DNA from: Anaspis maculata
Taxonomy: Eukaryota; Arthropoda; Insecta; Coleoptera; Scraptiidae
DNA length: 64,000 bases
NCBI GenBank assembly: GCA_949128115.1
Contig: OX421968.1
Coordinates: forward strand, 3,100,001-3,164,000
Direction: 5' to 3'
This document shows positions 29,706-43,367 of the stretch, one piece after another (positions within the stretch are counted from its first letter, which is position 1; each line of letters starts with the position of its first letter). Under the pieces are notes generated by a model. That model saw only the letters and a program-made list of their open reading frames with translations. It was not told the origin of the DNA and searched no databases. The position numbers and the translations under genes are program-made.

Positions 29706-32700
29706 AAAAACTAGTTTCGTAAGACACTGTTTGGTCGCGCGCCGTCGAGTTTAACGGACAAGTGCGAGAAAAGCCTAATGAAACGAGTCTTTCATCCTAT
29801 TTTTTCTACTATGCATTGCTATATCGTAAGACGTGAAATTGAAAAGAAAAATGCGATTTAGGGACTTTATAGCATGACAGATGGTCGATCACACTGACAT
29901 TATACAGCAACATTTGAACATCAACAATTAAACAATCTATTTTGCGTGGGTTTGTAAAGATAATTGGACATTATGCAAAGTTGGTGGGTGGGCTGGTGCG
30001 AACTTGTGTTCTGGCTGGAGATATTATTGTATATGTATATATTATATTATATTATTATATATTGATATATATAACGATTATATATCAATATACGATTATA
30101 TATATATATAATCGTAACCTCTTTTACCCATCTGGGTGTCGAGGTGTCGGACCGAGTGTCGGACGCACCGAGCCGCACTATGGGTTTATGCTACTACCTA
30201 CATGTCGTTCATGTGCGTGTACTTACACTAGTACAGGTAATGGAGCCTCTTGGGCAAGTTCACTACGCTGTGTCCGCTCATTATTATTACTATTATTATG
30301 TGACTGACCAACAGACTTCAATAAGTCCTATTATAGGTCAGTTTTAAGAAAATGGAACCCTGATAAATATAACCTTGTCTACAGAAATTAATAAGCTGAG
30401 ATGATTAAATTATTTCCATTCCTAATGAGGAAAGGATATTATATTTATTATCAAAGATCACAAGATGTGTGCCATAACAGGAAGCTACAATAAATCGCAC
30501 TTTTTCTGAACCTCAACGATAATCCGGGAAAAGGCGGTCTTTGTTTCCCGGTCGGTTCGCTTATTGTACACATTAATGGATTCGCCTCTTTAAATGAATG
30601 ATATTTAAATTTATAATGGTAAATCGAAATTGCGAATCCCCGCGGGCCACTTTCTCACTTCCCAGTTTTACAAATTCAGCTTGGTAATTAGATTGGGTTT
30701 CATAATACGTTTTGCAACTTTTCGGGAATTTCGAGCGATTTGTTCCTGCTGACAAATTTGTTTACGTGATTTCAATTCCTGATTCCCGGGGAATAGTCGC
30801 GCGCTTTCGCCACGCGGACAATGAGCGGAAATCAGCACCGCCGCCCGAGTTAACCGGCGAAACATAAAGGAGCAATAATTAAAAACGGGCGCAATTAAAA
30901 ATAAACACAAGTCCTTATTGACGGTTCGAATTTTCGTTCATCGAAATCCGGAATCGCGCCGGAACCAGAACTTGAATTCAAATCGATTAATCTGAAATTT
31001 ATTTTGACAGTTCACACAAATCAAGTCTCTAATTTTGATTGCATTGAACAAAGAAAATCGTTAAAAAAAATTCGCTCGGTGGAATCAGCTCACTTTCACA
31101 ACCGGAATATAGAATTCGTATTTTTATTGTGGCAATTGACTGTAATATACCCACATAATATTACGTTAGCCATAGCCCATAGATGCCTATTTTTGACGAA
31201 TAATATGAAAGTCTCTCCGAAAAGATTCCCAGAATTTACAGAGAGGAGTCCTTAGTCGACTTTATGGCTCCCCATGGATTTTTTTGATTCGACTTTTTTC
31301 ACGACCTCTGGAACCTGCCCAACGTTGGAACCACAGGTTGGATTTTAGTGAATAAGTAGGTAAATTAGTCAAAACCTGTTCTTGGCAAATTTCAGCCAAA
31401 TAATCTCAACCCGAGTTATTCATGGAAACCTAAAAAAATGTCGAACTTTGAAGAGCTATATGTCGGTTAATAATGTTAAGCTCCTGAGAAGAAAAGGAAA
31501 AAATCAAACAAGTATTTTTCAGTTTGTCCTGGGCTATGCTATATACAATTGAGATTGTGCGAATTGTTTCTGGGACACCTGTATAGGTACTCTTATTCTA
31601 ACCAACCGATAATACCTAATTTATAGCTGTTATGAATTATTTTGTCGGTTAATAATAATAATGATAATAATTATTATTACTACAATTTTTTCACCTCCCA
31701 TTCATTAGTTACGTAATTTCGACAACTTTTAGTTGTCTGTATTTATGGATCTTCTATACTTTCCTCTCTGTCTATCTGGCGTTAACGAGTCATTACGAGA
31801 TACGGAATAACCCTAAGCCTGGTTGGAATAAAAAGTTGGCAACATCTCGATTTAAATTAAATTAGGGGGGAAAAAAAGAGTCACTACTATAAGACTAACT
31901 CTACCTTATTAAGAAATGAGCCTTGCGAATGAATGTGCTTGTTAACGTGAGATCCGAAGTAGTAGCTGACTCTGATGCATGTAATAAATTTGACAGATCA
32001 TTAGATTCCTTTTATAGCTGGAAGATGAAATATCGCTTCTGTATATGGATTGAATCAGCAGCACTGGAGAAATATACGCGCGTCGATCTGACCTTAAATG
32101 TAAAAATGTCGGCAGGTCAGTTTGTCTCGGCTTTTTATGGAGATCGAAGACGTGCCATAATTTACCAATTCTCTGAGTGATGTTCAATAAAAAAAAATCA
32201 AATGGGAATAACGCGCCGCGCGCGAGAACAGAGCAAAAGGGGGGAAAATGCGAGTGCGTGTAGGCACGTTCTGTTGTTTGTGATTTCATTTGTAGCTAAA
32301 TTAACAAAGAATGACACAGGTGTTGTAGATACAACCGAGATAAATTGAGAGGAGCCGATTTAATCACGTTTCCTCTCGTCCTTTCAATAGGCGCCCTCAA
32401 AAATGCCACATAGGGTTTTAAAAGCATCACCGAATCTCCAAGGTTCTCTATCATTGTATCGTAATTGTCCTTAAAATGAGTGTGTGTGCGCGCATGTTTG
32501 TGCATGATAATGCTCGTGTTTTTTTCACAATCGACATAATGTCGGAAAATAAAAGAACTATTCTTGCTTTTGGACAATCGGAGTAACGCATTATAACGGA
32601 GATATTATAGGCGGGCAGAGTAGAATTTTTTTTCTATCATAACTAGGTAACTCTGCAACGTGCCTGAGTTTTTCAATTTTCCAAGGTCCTATGTCGACTT

Positions 32701-32781
32701 ACGTTACGCTTTTTCCATTTATGAAGTTGAAAATGCGTTAGACATATATCCGGGAGAATGCCAAGCAAAGAAATGAGCAAT
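29706..32781. other. Mostly single-copy sequence with microsatellites
   Basis: An AT-rich simple repeat folds back at 30024-30112 (TATATTGATATATATAACGA and its mirror). (TAA)n-like runs are at 30280-30300 and 31655-31680. I see no convincing exon; ORFs 29942-30307, 31923-32180 and 31942-32289 lack splice or family support. No long inverted repeat was found. Confidence 0.4.
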
Positions 32782-33103
32782 GGAGTATTATACAAACAAT
32801 TTTTTTTTATTGAAATGGAAACTACATTGAAAAATAATTGACCCGTGTTTTTTTATTCAGTCAAAAACCGTACCGTTTGGGCGCAATAAATAAATAACAT
32901 CAACTAGTTCTGACGTCACAGCGAGTCACCGCCTATACTGCCTGTGTAAATGACGTCAGAAATAGGCAGAATATAGGAATTTCGTTTATTTATTGCGGCC
33001 AAACGATACGATTTTTGGCTGAATAAAAAAATACGGGTCAGTTATTTTTCAATATAGTTTCTGATTCCATCAAAAAAATTTTTTTTCAAAAGCATAATAC
33101 TCC
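32782..33103. repeat. 322-bp palindrome
   Basis: GGAGTATTAT at the left pairs with ATAATACTCC at the right. TTGAAAAATAATTGACCCGT pairs with ACGGGTCAGTTATTTTTCAA, and CGCAATAAATAAATAAC with a GTTTATTTATTGCGG mirror. The centre (about 32,942) includes two TGACGTCA-like sites. Probably a fold-back element. Confidence 0.8.
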
Positions 33104-33118
33104 ATTTCCACTGCCTTA

Positions 33119-34950
33119 GTATGGGGGCATAGGTCGTGCCGTGTGCAGCTTCGTGAAGATATATAGAGTTATGTCATAATCGATATCTGGGGGATCAAGG
33201 ACCATGACAAATTATGGTGGAATATTGGCATCTACTGCAGGCAAATATGGTGGAGGCGCCAAAATGGGCTATATCTGGTAATAAGAAACTGGCTGCAGCT
33301 AGTTTGTTTTTCAACGGATTTCAACACCTGGAATGTCATTTTTTAGACATAAGAATTCTCTTTTTATTTCATAATTAAATTTACAAACGTCATTTCGGGA
33401 GACTGTCAAAATTGTCTTTATAAGATATGCTAATTTCCGGCCATTTTCGAAGGTTATCTGATATTTTTGAAACCTGGCAGTAGGTATTATAGATCTTGAG
33501 GTGCCTTTCCCAAATTTTTACTTTTCCACTTCGTATCTTTGCCGTTTTGGCCGCCAAATTGAAAAGATGGCGCCCAAAAAACAGTTTTTCGTCGATAGCT
33601 TGAATTCAACTGACTCAAGATCAAAACGTGTATATGCGGAGGAAAGCCCATTCAAGTCTCTACAATTTGACATATCAATCATTCTTGTGCGTCTTACGGT
33701 TCTTCAGTTGGGGCTTTCAGAACTTCCTGAAGCATCAACTTGCGGCATTAAATCAGCATGTTAAATTGTAAATTGATAAGGCCGTCATGTAGTAAGCAAA
33801 TTAACCATAAAAAATTAAAAAAATCTATCATGATAATGTTAATTGTGCAATTACAGGGTGAACTGTGAAGACAAACTGACTCTAGAAATAAATAATATAG
33901 CATTTGAAGGGTATCAGATACATTCGAAACTCATTATTATAATGAAATTTGGGGTTATTATTCAGAATATTCACTTTTTCGCTTCGTATCTCTGCCGTTC
34001 TGGCCATAATTTTAAAAACATGGCGCCCAAAAAAACATATTTTCGGAAAATTTTGCATAAATTTTTAGAGTAATTCATACGTGAAGGTCCAATAAACTCT
34101 CTAAAATTTGACATCTGAATCACCTATGTGCGACTTACGGTACACAAGCTATAACTTTTCAAAGTCAATTTTCCCTCAGAGTCCACCCAGTAGTTGCATA
34201 ACAACCGTTACCATCATTGATTTTCTTGATATTAATGGTCTGTGGTTGACAACTGATCATTATTTATGGTTTATTTGACTGCCACGTGGAGTTAAGATCA
34301 ACTTGACATGCTGATTGGATGACAAAAGTTGATGCTTCAGGGAGGTCTAGAAGCCATAACCCAGGAACCGGAAGTAGCACGTACACGAGTAAGGTGTCAA
34401 ATTGTAGACAATTGAATAAGCTTCCTTTCGCATACAAACGCTTCTACCTCACATCGACTGAAATGAAGATATTGACAAAAACTGTTTTTTGGGCGCCATC
34501 TTTTCAATATGGCGGCCAATACGGCACAGATACAGAATGGAAAAGTGGAAATTCGGAAAGGGCACATCAAGATCTATAATACTGCCAAGTTTCAGAAATA
34601 TCGGATAACCTTCAAAAAAGGCCGGAATTTAGCATATCTTATGGAGACAATTTAGACCGTTTCCCCAAATGACGTTTGTAAATTTAGATACGAAATAAGA
34701 AGAGAATTTCTTGTCTACAAAATGACGACCAGATATAAAAATCTGTTGAAAAACAAACGATCTACAGCCAGTTTCTTATTACCAGATTAAGCCCATTTTG
34801 GCACCTCCACCATATTTGCCTGCAGCAGATGTCAATATTCCACCATAATTTTTCATGGTCCTTGATCGCCCAAGAATCGATTAGGACATAACTCTATATA
34901 TCTTCATAAAGTTGCACACGGCCAAGCCTTTTCTGATCCTATGCCCCCGG
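33119..34950. repeat. 1.83-kb palindrome
   Basis: TATGGGGGCATAGG and CCTATGCCCCCGG form the ends. Both arms carry GTGCCGTGTGCAGCTT/AAGTTGCACACGGCCAAG, TAGAGTTATGTC, TATGGTGGAGG, AAACTGGCTG and AAGATGGCGCCCAAAAAACA with their reverse complements, centred near 34,035. It starts 15 bp after the preceding palindrome. No transposase. ORFs 33501-33764 and 34319-34579 lie in opposite arms. Confidence 0.85.
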
Positions 34951-35096
34951 ACTACCTAGTTTGACAGCGTTTTTTTTTAATATTCTCAATCGATATTACT
35001 GATACAAGTAAAATATTTATCAAGAGCGGTAAGAATAGTGTATTAGAAATAGAAAAGAATAGGTGCTTTGCTGGAATTAATTCAAACAAAATAGCT

Positions 35097-35222
35097 ATTT
35101 ACGATATGAGTGTTAAAAGTGACAGGTATTATTTTGTGAGCGGGGACGCTTGCGAAACGAGCATTAGCGAGTAGAGCAACCCCGCGAACAAAATAAAACA
35201 CTTTTAACGCGTGTATCGTACA
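35097..35222. repeat. Short palindromic repeat (MITE-like)
   Basis: TTACGATATGAGTGTTAAAAGTG ... AGCGGGGAC in the left half corresponds to CCCCGCGAACAAAATAAAAC ... ACTTTTAACGCGTGTATCGTAC in the right half. The loop holds AAACGAGCATTAGCGAG. A fragment recurs at 35333-35380 (GTGCTAAAAGTGACGGGTAT). Confidence 0.55.
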
Positions 35223-36493
35223 GGATTTTATCTACAATGGTCTTTGAAATGTTTGGTAAATGTCAGAATTTATTGAAAATATGACAGGAATGCGCAGAAT
35301 CATCATTTTTTCACGTTGCCCATGACGACGTGCTAAAAGTGACGGGTATTATTTAACGCTTGTAGATAAACGATTTTTCACCATGGCAAGCTTTCAATCC
35401 CTTCTTCAACATATCAGAAGTCTTCAACTCTGGGACTGCTACAAATCAGTATACAGGGTGAAAGTTTATTACTTTTCTTTACTTCTTCAAGAATACAAGA
35501 TGTTTAATTTGCGCCTTTTCGTTTCCTAGACGATATGGTAAGGGAGATGATCTCTGAAACCCATTTATTCAAATTGTAGACGATCAGGAGAAACAATTGA
35601 AACAATCAAGTCAAACGGACAGACTACATCTGGAAAGCGAACCAGGTAGCTCCATAATAGGATACATAGGCGTATCTTTAGAACTAATGCTTGAGGTCAT
35701 TTTCCTACTACAGTGCGCTTGCGTTCGTTTGTCAAATGAGGAAGATTCCCGGCGCGAATTGAATATTCGACCAGGTTGGTACAAATTCGACTAGAACATA
35801 CGCGAAAGTGATTGATAGCGACGCGAAAGTGATTGATAGCGATGTTAGGTACAAAACTTTTTTATGTATTTGATACATGGATTCTCATTAAAAGTATCTT
35901 ATATTGAAAAAAACGCTAGCAATACAAAATTACAGTATCTTTTTCATAATTAAAAACGACTTGCTGTGAATGCGCAGGTCAGAAATGCTCATACGCGCCG
36001 GTCCGGATTGTAGTGTAGTGACCGTTGCGTTGGGTGACTTTTGGCGTGATTTTGTAATTTCGTCATAATTATGTTGTTCCAACATTATCCCTACCACCAC
36101 CAAAGCTAGTTCCTCGACTTGTTGTTCCATTTATATTCATCTACCATCATATTTCACTATTCACATTCGATATAAACCTCAAAACGTATAAACATGAGAA
36201 ATTATTTTGCAAATTTGCATTTTCTATTACGAGCTTCAACTTTGATTACTGTTTGATTCCTACGCAAATATTGATACGAACATTTGGAACAGTAGATGTG
36301 TCGATAGATTGTTTTCCAGTTGGGCTTGTTAGGACGATTAGAGCATGAAATTACCATGTAAGGTCCTTCTGCAGTGCAGGATTAATAAGCAAGCTGCTTT
36401 TCTAAGCTTACTTACAAGTTTTTTTGTATACCTTTCGGTTTTAAATTGTTCGAATTCAACAACCAATTATTATAATACATAAAAATAAATATG

Positions 36494-37643
36494 TTAATCG
36501 CCAAAAATATAGAAAAACAAATTAATAATCATCCTTCTTTCTTCCTTGCCTTCCTCAAGTCCTCCCCCATCCTGGCGCAATATATTTCTCCGTTTTATCA
36601 TCTGTCCGTTTCCATTTCTCATGTGGTAGCATGCCAGTACATGTTCTAAAGTTTCTTCTTCCTCCTCGCATACCCTGCACAGCCGATCCTTTTCTTCCCT
36701 CCAGTATTGACTCGCTCTCTCTTCGCTTCCACATCTGAACCTGGCTATCGCTTTGTGGTTTGTGTTCTTGTCAAGATATTCCGCTCTTGTCATGGATTGA
36801 ATCTGTCGGTAGTGTCTGTTGTATCTTGATTTTTCGATGGCACTTCTTTGTCTCTGCAGTTGGTTGTCTCTGTCCCTTTCTTTTACTTTCCACTTTATGT
36901 CTTCTTCGTTTGTTCTTTTTGCTTCTATCGCCGTAGCTGAATATCCATTTCTTTCGTAATACTTCCGTCTAGTTTCTTCCCACTTCATCATTTTTCCATT
37001 CTTCTGCCTTTGTATCTCCTTCCAGCATTCCCTTAGTATTCGGTGTGTGGTGTTTCTGACCTTCTCTTCAAATTTAACTGCTCTCATTCCACTCTCTATC
37101 CTTAGTCGGTCTCTTTTTGTTTCTTCCAGTAGTATGTAGTCAGGCGTTGATCTCTCTCAGCCAAGCGTCCACTTATTGTACTTCATCTGCAGTCGTTCAA
37201 TATCATTCTTCTCTGTCCATCCCCAGATTTCTGCTCCGTACAATAAAATCGATTTAATTATGCTGTCGAACATCAGCATTCTGATATTAAAACTTATTTT
37301 TGAACTTTCTCTCTCATATTCCCTATATTTGGCTCGGGGCTTTGTTGGCTTTTTTCTCAAGTTCTTTGATGTGTGCATAGCCCAGCACATAGCCCAGATA
37401 TTTGAATTCTCAGACTGTTTCGATTTCCTTTCCGTTTATCGTCCATCCTATTTTTTTAGTTTTACCTTTTCCTTTAGTTAAGCACATCATCTTCGATGTT
37501 TCAGCGTTGACTGTCAACTTCTTTCTCTTCAAAAACTTCTCGAACCTTCCCATCATTTCCTTCATTTCTGCTTCGCTTTGTGCTAGCTGCTGCACAAAGC
37601 AAATCGCGTTCTGAAATAGCATAACCTTAAAATAATGTGTCAA
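36494..37643 (-). pseudogene. Non-LTR retrotransposon (LINE) reverse transcriptase C-terminal relic
   Basis: Minus-strand translation, read from high to low coordinates, gives the end of a LINE ORF2. First comes L-A-Q-S-E-A-E-M-K-E-M with K-K-L-T-V-N-A-E-T-S-K-M (end of the RT palm). Then F-K-Y-L-G-Y, then S-I-L-L-Y-G-A-E-I-W-G-W and L-Q-M-K-Y-N-K-W-T-L-G (thumb). A long basic tail follows, ending with a zinc knuckle C-R-V-C-E-E-E-E-E-T-L-E-H-V-L-A-C. Breaks visible: the F-A-D-D catalytic box is absent at the upstream limit (5' truncation), a stop follows the E-T-V codons near 37410, a frameshift and stops fall in 37300-37390, and there is a TGA at 37157-37159. The last 197 codons (37087-36494) remain open. 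It resembles Jockey/R1-like insect elements; the clade is not assigned. It is dead as an enzyme. Confidence 0.85.
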
Positions 37644-40600
37644 AACACAGCTAAAATTTCTCTGTTGTTTCGCCGTTAACTGTCGTCTGTCAGAATTTGT
37701 ACCACCCTGCTGACGCTTGCGCTAAGATGGCCTTGAAACGAAAAGGATGTATTTGCTTAAATCATTATAAAGCAAAACCGCAATGATGATCGTTGGCAAA
37801 AATCGGGCAGGTTTTTGGGGATTTTAGTAAATCGACTAGACATCTGAAAATTACGAGGGAAACTTTAGTAAATCTTGTGTCGTCGATTTTCTGTCGAGTA
37901 ATGCGCAATGTGGTTGCAGGAAAAGTAAAAATAGACACGATACCTTGTCAAAAGTGACGCTTGAAAAATGTTGTGGTGAAGCGCAAGGAGTCGTTGCAAC
38001 GCAATTTCTAATGCCGGAACGTACATACCTATATCGTGTTTGCACTTAATGTTCACCCGATGGGACAAAAACGAGGGCAATCTCGCAACTCCATATCATT
38101 ATTCATTTTCTTTTCGTTTATTAAATAGCACCGTCGGTTGGCCGGCCGCTAAATCAATAAATCTTTTATTTAACCCCAGTGCTAATACGTAATTAATTAC
38201 GTGATTTTTTTGAGGTCCGGGACTTTCATATCGTTGCACTTCATTTAAACAGTTCATCCTCTGACTTAATTATAATTCAATTAAGACTGACGATCGATAA
38301 ATTGAACGTTGTGATTTTTTTTTGTTATTTGTATGGCCTAAATCAAGTACCTATAGCAATGCCCTTTTAGTATTTTGACAAAAAGATAACATCCAATAAA
38401 ATGTTCAGATTTACGCTCCGTGAATTCAAAATTATTTATGTCACTACAGACGGACCCGGACTAGCGGAGCTATTAACATTGCATTTGCCGCTTTACGACT
38501 GACATTATTTCCCGGTCGTTTGATGTCATGTAACGCTTCATAGGTTTGATTCCGTGTAATACAATGTGCAGGAGAAACTCCGAGAAGCGTGGCCTTTTAA
38601 GAGTCATTTTTAGAAGTTAATTTCACAGGTGTTTTATAATAGTGCTCATTTCGTAACACTGCTGTCCCGAACCAAGCCTTAAGAACTGATCCGGGAACAA
38701 AGACTACCTACTTTGAAGCACATTCATAGACTTTGCCTGTTTTATTTAATTAAACTCAGCAGTTAGTACGGAATTCTTTCTCGGAAAGGACAAAAGATGA
38801 TGAAGTTTGTAGATATAATTAGCAATCGTCGATTTTTACTTGTTTCCATATCGAGTTCCATACCTACCATGCACATCGAGCAAACAAAGTACATGACGCT
38901 GTGTAGTTGATCCCAAAAAGCAGAACAAGTTTTTTGAGGTGCCTTGGGAGTTAGCTACACGTCAGGCTGGGTTATGTTATTACGTCTTGTGACTTTCGGC
39001 CGGCGGTAAATTCAGACGAAAGTTGTGTGTATAGGTATATGTATGTGTAATTTCTCTTCAGTTTAGAGAGTGGTGGTCAGGGGGGTCTGGCGGCTAGTAG
39101 ATATCTCCCTATTTTGCGGCAGTTTGTCGTGGAGGGTTTGTTAAACGGGTGGTCTCTCTTAAGACGTCCCATAAAAATACATATCTCTGGGTGTAATGGC
39201 TACTAAGGCAATAAAAGAACGATCTTTAATGTAGGCCAACCTGACTGGGGGTTGACTGAACTGACCGTGGGGTAAATGCGAGTACGTCGACCAATGGCTG
39301 CCAATCCGCTTACGATACCCTGGAGACGGTCGGCATTTAGATAGGATCTTCTCCGTGGAAGTCCGCTATCTTAAACAAGCAGTGCAGAGGGACGAAACCG
39401 CCGTGTCTTCAAGTCTCTTTCCTTTCATCATCAGTTATAACATGTCTTGACGCAAGGTTTCACACACCAACCACACCGCATATTATATGAACGCGCGCCA
39501 TTCGATATGTTTACAATAGACAAGCATAATTATCCAATTTTGAGTTTAGATAAATAATAAGCGAAATAGAATAGAACGGAATTTCCGGGAGTCTTCCTTA
39601 CACCAACAACAACACCAAACGCCCTTCGTTAGAGGCCCCGCGCGCAAGTTTGAATTGTTGCGGAACATAATTCGTTCGGAATTTGCAGCCAATCATAACT
39701 TTTGTATCGAAGCATTCAATTCATGCCGGGTGTAATTTAAAGGGTAAATTGCGTTCTTAACACTTCGACACCTTCGCACCAATTACACCACACCTACATT
39801 CCATTTCATTCCAACTTGATGGCACTATGAGGGATGCGAAGCCAACTTCCAAAATTGAAACAAACACCCCTTAAGGACGCGGCATGATTGTATTTTGACT
39901 TTATTATAGATACATATACATATAAGATGATAACGACGACACAGACACGACCATAATCTCGTCGATAAAGCTCTACATACACAGGCGAACACGCGCACGC
40001 ACGCACGCACACGCGCCTACACACATGCACGCATAGCGCTAGCAAACGTTTTGAAAAATACCACAGATAGCTTGCGCTTCAGGTATTTCAATTTTGATGT
40101 TATAATATAAGCATTATCCGTGTTAAGTGGCTTAAGCGTAAAGACATTCACTCAGCGAAGTTAATTACGTTGTTCAGCTAGATGGAAGAGGTTTTAAATG
40201 AGGTTTCAGATTTTTGCACCAGAAAATAATCACAATTAACAAAGCCGCATGACTATCGATGCTTTCTTATAAGTACTACAAAGAGATAACTCAAACACAC
40301 TCCCGACTCAGTAAAAGTTTACTCCAAAAGAAAGGCAAAAACCGTAAATTTTTCCACATGCGTTGCAGCACCATTCGTTTCGATCGCAAGCGCAAGGCGA
40401 AACTTATAATTTGGAGCGACTTTACAAAAATTAAGTTTTACAATGGAACCTCTCGCGAACATGCATGCATGTAGCAACAAACAGCTTACCTACATTAGGC
40501 TCGTTATTATGTCGGCAGCATTCAGAGCTCTATAATAAAGTATTTAGAGTGAATTCAAGTTGAAGATGGCGTCGGGTAATTACACTTGACATACCGATGA

Positions 40601-43365
40601 TAAGCTGCACCAATCGAGAAGCGGTGCTGTTTAGTACCTACCTTACCTACCTACCTACCTACCTACCGACTTACACGTTTAGTTAGTTGAGTAACTGAAA
40701 GATAACGGGATCTCAGACAAGTCTGTTTATGAATAAATATACATACATACACTTGGATATACACGAAGAAAACATTTTTTAATAAATGGTCAATTATGCA
40801 TGATGTGTGAACTGAGGCAATGCTACGATTTGATATGAAGCCAACAGCACTTCTGGTGAGGGTGGAACGCGGCGGGGTGCCTAATATAATATAAGGAAAT
40901 CCCGTGAATGTTCTTTTGTGTCGTTTCAGCGTGGAAATTTGGTGGAAAGTGACCAGAGCGTGTTAGCATTGTAGGCGAATTGGTGTTGTGATTTCATTTT
41001 CCGTGCTGTGCCTTTCGAGCGGACAATAAGTTTATAAAAGTTAGGAAGGAATGACGGAATAGAAACGAGAAGGATGCGAAATAAAGAACCACAAGAAATT
41101 TTGATTGTGTGGCGGCGAAATTGGAAAGGTTAATCTTTGTATGGAGCAAATTACCGTGAATATCTGAATGTTATTCTTTTGAGCGCGCGCAATTTCATGA
41201 CTTTTAATTGATGATAACGTTAGATGCAGCAGCAAAGCACACCTTCGGATAATATTACTGGTTTCAGAAGGTAGGTGTATACGAAAACAACCAGTAAAAT
41301 TTATTTTCCGAGAAAAGTACGGCGGTAAAGGCGCCGTAAATCATTCAAAATGCTTATCTGCAAAACAGGGGATGTAAAACATTTTTCACTTGGATTCCTT
41401 TATCGGCCGCATTAAAGTTTTTCGAAATCGAAAATCGAGGAAAGTAATCATAGAGTGCACGAGTGGCGTGAAGGCTTTCCCATATCAAGAAGAGAGTATA
41501 AAGAATAGCTCGACGCTTCTTTAATGATGGTAAGCTAATAAAATCCGTAGGGAAATCAGACTCGAATAACGAGCTAATGTTGCAAACAACTCTCAATTCT
41601 ACTGCACGTCCCAAACACGAGGCATGCCCCTCAACAATGCATTATATATTGAGGAAGGTGCAACCTAATCAATAACGCTCTGCAAATCTCGCTTGGAACG
41701 GACCAAATCAACCGTCGATGCTACCTACGATCCACTAAATGAAGCTCTATCCTCTATCAACACCATCACGGCCGCAATTCTTTTGTTTTAGTTCCACTAT
41801 ACGACTAGTTTCCCTTTTTTTTTCATTTTCTCCACATGCTACGTTGGCTGGAAATCCCCCAAAATGGTAAGTTTTACAAGCCACGCGCCCACGCCTTGTA
41901 AACTGCACGCACTTGTATTTGTATCAAAATTTGCAAGATACACTCAACTTTCTCTGCTCTCATCCAACATTTCCAATATTTGCAGTATCTCTTCGGGCTT
42001 CAGCCTCAAATATTGATAATTTAATTTATTTAGGCACTTCATTTTAAATGAAACAAGCAAAATCTCTCAAATAATCGTTTTCGCAATGGTGCTTCGGTGC
42101 TCTTCCGGACCCGGTCCAGATCAAAATAAATTAATTCCAGAACACTAATGACCGGGATAGCTTTGAACTGCATCCGAACAGATCGAGAAGGAAGGAATAT
42201 TAACAGTAACCATCACTCACCGTATAGCTTTGTGGAGCACCTACAATGTTTGAATGAGTGTTGGAGTTGAACTTGAGCACTGAAATATCTACCGTTTCAA
42301 ACTTATAATTGCTCCGCAACCCTTTAAAACAACACAAGCATGCCGGAGAGAGAGAGATAGAGATGGAGAGAGCTATATGTATATGTTGCCTTGTGTACAC
42401 AACATATTGTGTTTTATACGAGAGCCCAGTAACACTAGCACTTAACTGCATAATATTGATCGATCTAAACGCTACGCCCTGCAAAAAATTCTCGAAAAAG
42501 AAAAATTACAAACAAGAAAAAATCGAGACCACTACACCAATCATCGTTGTTTTACTACCGGGTTATGAAATCGCCAAGCTCGTTTACTGTTGACTTGCTA
42601 TTAAGCAGTGGGAATATCGGTTTTAACAAATTGGCACGTCTTCTTTGACACAATAACTTAGATGGCCCTAGCCTCAACGCCCCAACTAAACGTCTGCCAT
42701 TCAATTCTGTGTATTCCAGCATTTTGTCGTCTTTTTATTTAGCTTCACCATTCAATAATATGCTCTAGTTACGTTAAGTCCATATTTTTCTAAACTTTTG
42801 TTGGTAATGAAGCACATCACATTCATTTCTACAGACATTTCCAAGTCCATGAGGGTGAGGACGAATGCTTGAATTCGTGCCGATTCTAAGATAGTAATGG
42901 ACCTTTTCAGAAAAGAGAAACAGATGCGTGCGCATTCGTACCGCGTCGCTGGTGGTGTCTAGCTGTAACGGCGGCTATCGGCTAATATCTCCAAGAGAAA
43001 CTCCGTTCGTTATGAAGTGAGCGGGACTACACTGCGGTCGTGTGGGGCTGTGACGTAAATCGTGCGAGAGAGACCGCCTTTATTGAAAAGGTCTATTTTA
43101 TTGCGTCGAACTATTTCTTCCATCGCAGCGTACGCCACGCAATAGAATTAAGTGATGCGTGGTCCTTCCCCTTTCTCTTTAGCTGCTCCTTTCCCCCAGA
43201 CGGTTTATTATTATTACTATCACAGTAATCCGGGAGAACAAGAAACTGCATGGATAGTTCGCAATTTTTATTTCAGAATCTTGCTTCTACACCCCATTCG
43301 GAGTGCTTTGTGATTTTGTTCAACAAAACTGGAGAGATGGAGCTAATGTAACCGGACCCCAATAA
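37644..43365. other. Mostly single-copy sequence; microsatellites; AT-rich palindromes
   Basis: No exon or mobile element recognised over 5.7 kb. Features: a perfect palindrome ACGTAATTAATTACGT at 38187-38202 within an AT-rich TAATTA-bearing stretch (38100-38330), a CACGCACG-rich run at 39985-40030, and (CTAC)n at 40641-40670. Open frames 39806-40045, 42309-42593 and 43040-43228 show no family resemblance. It could be intron or regulatory DNA of a flanking gene. Confidence 0.4.
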
Positions 43366-43367
43366 TA

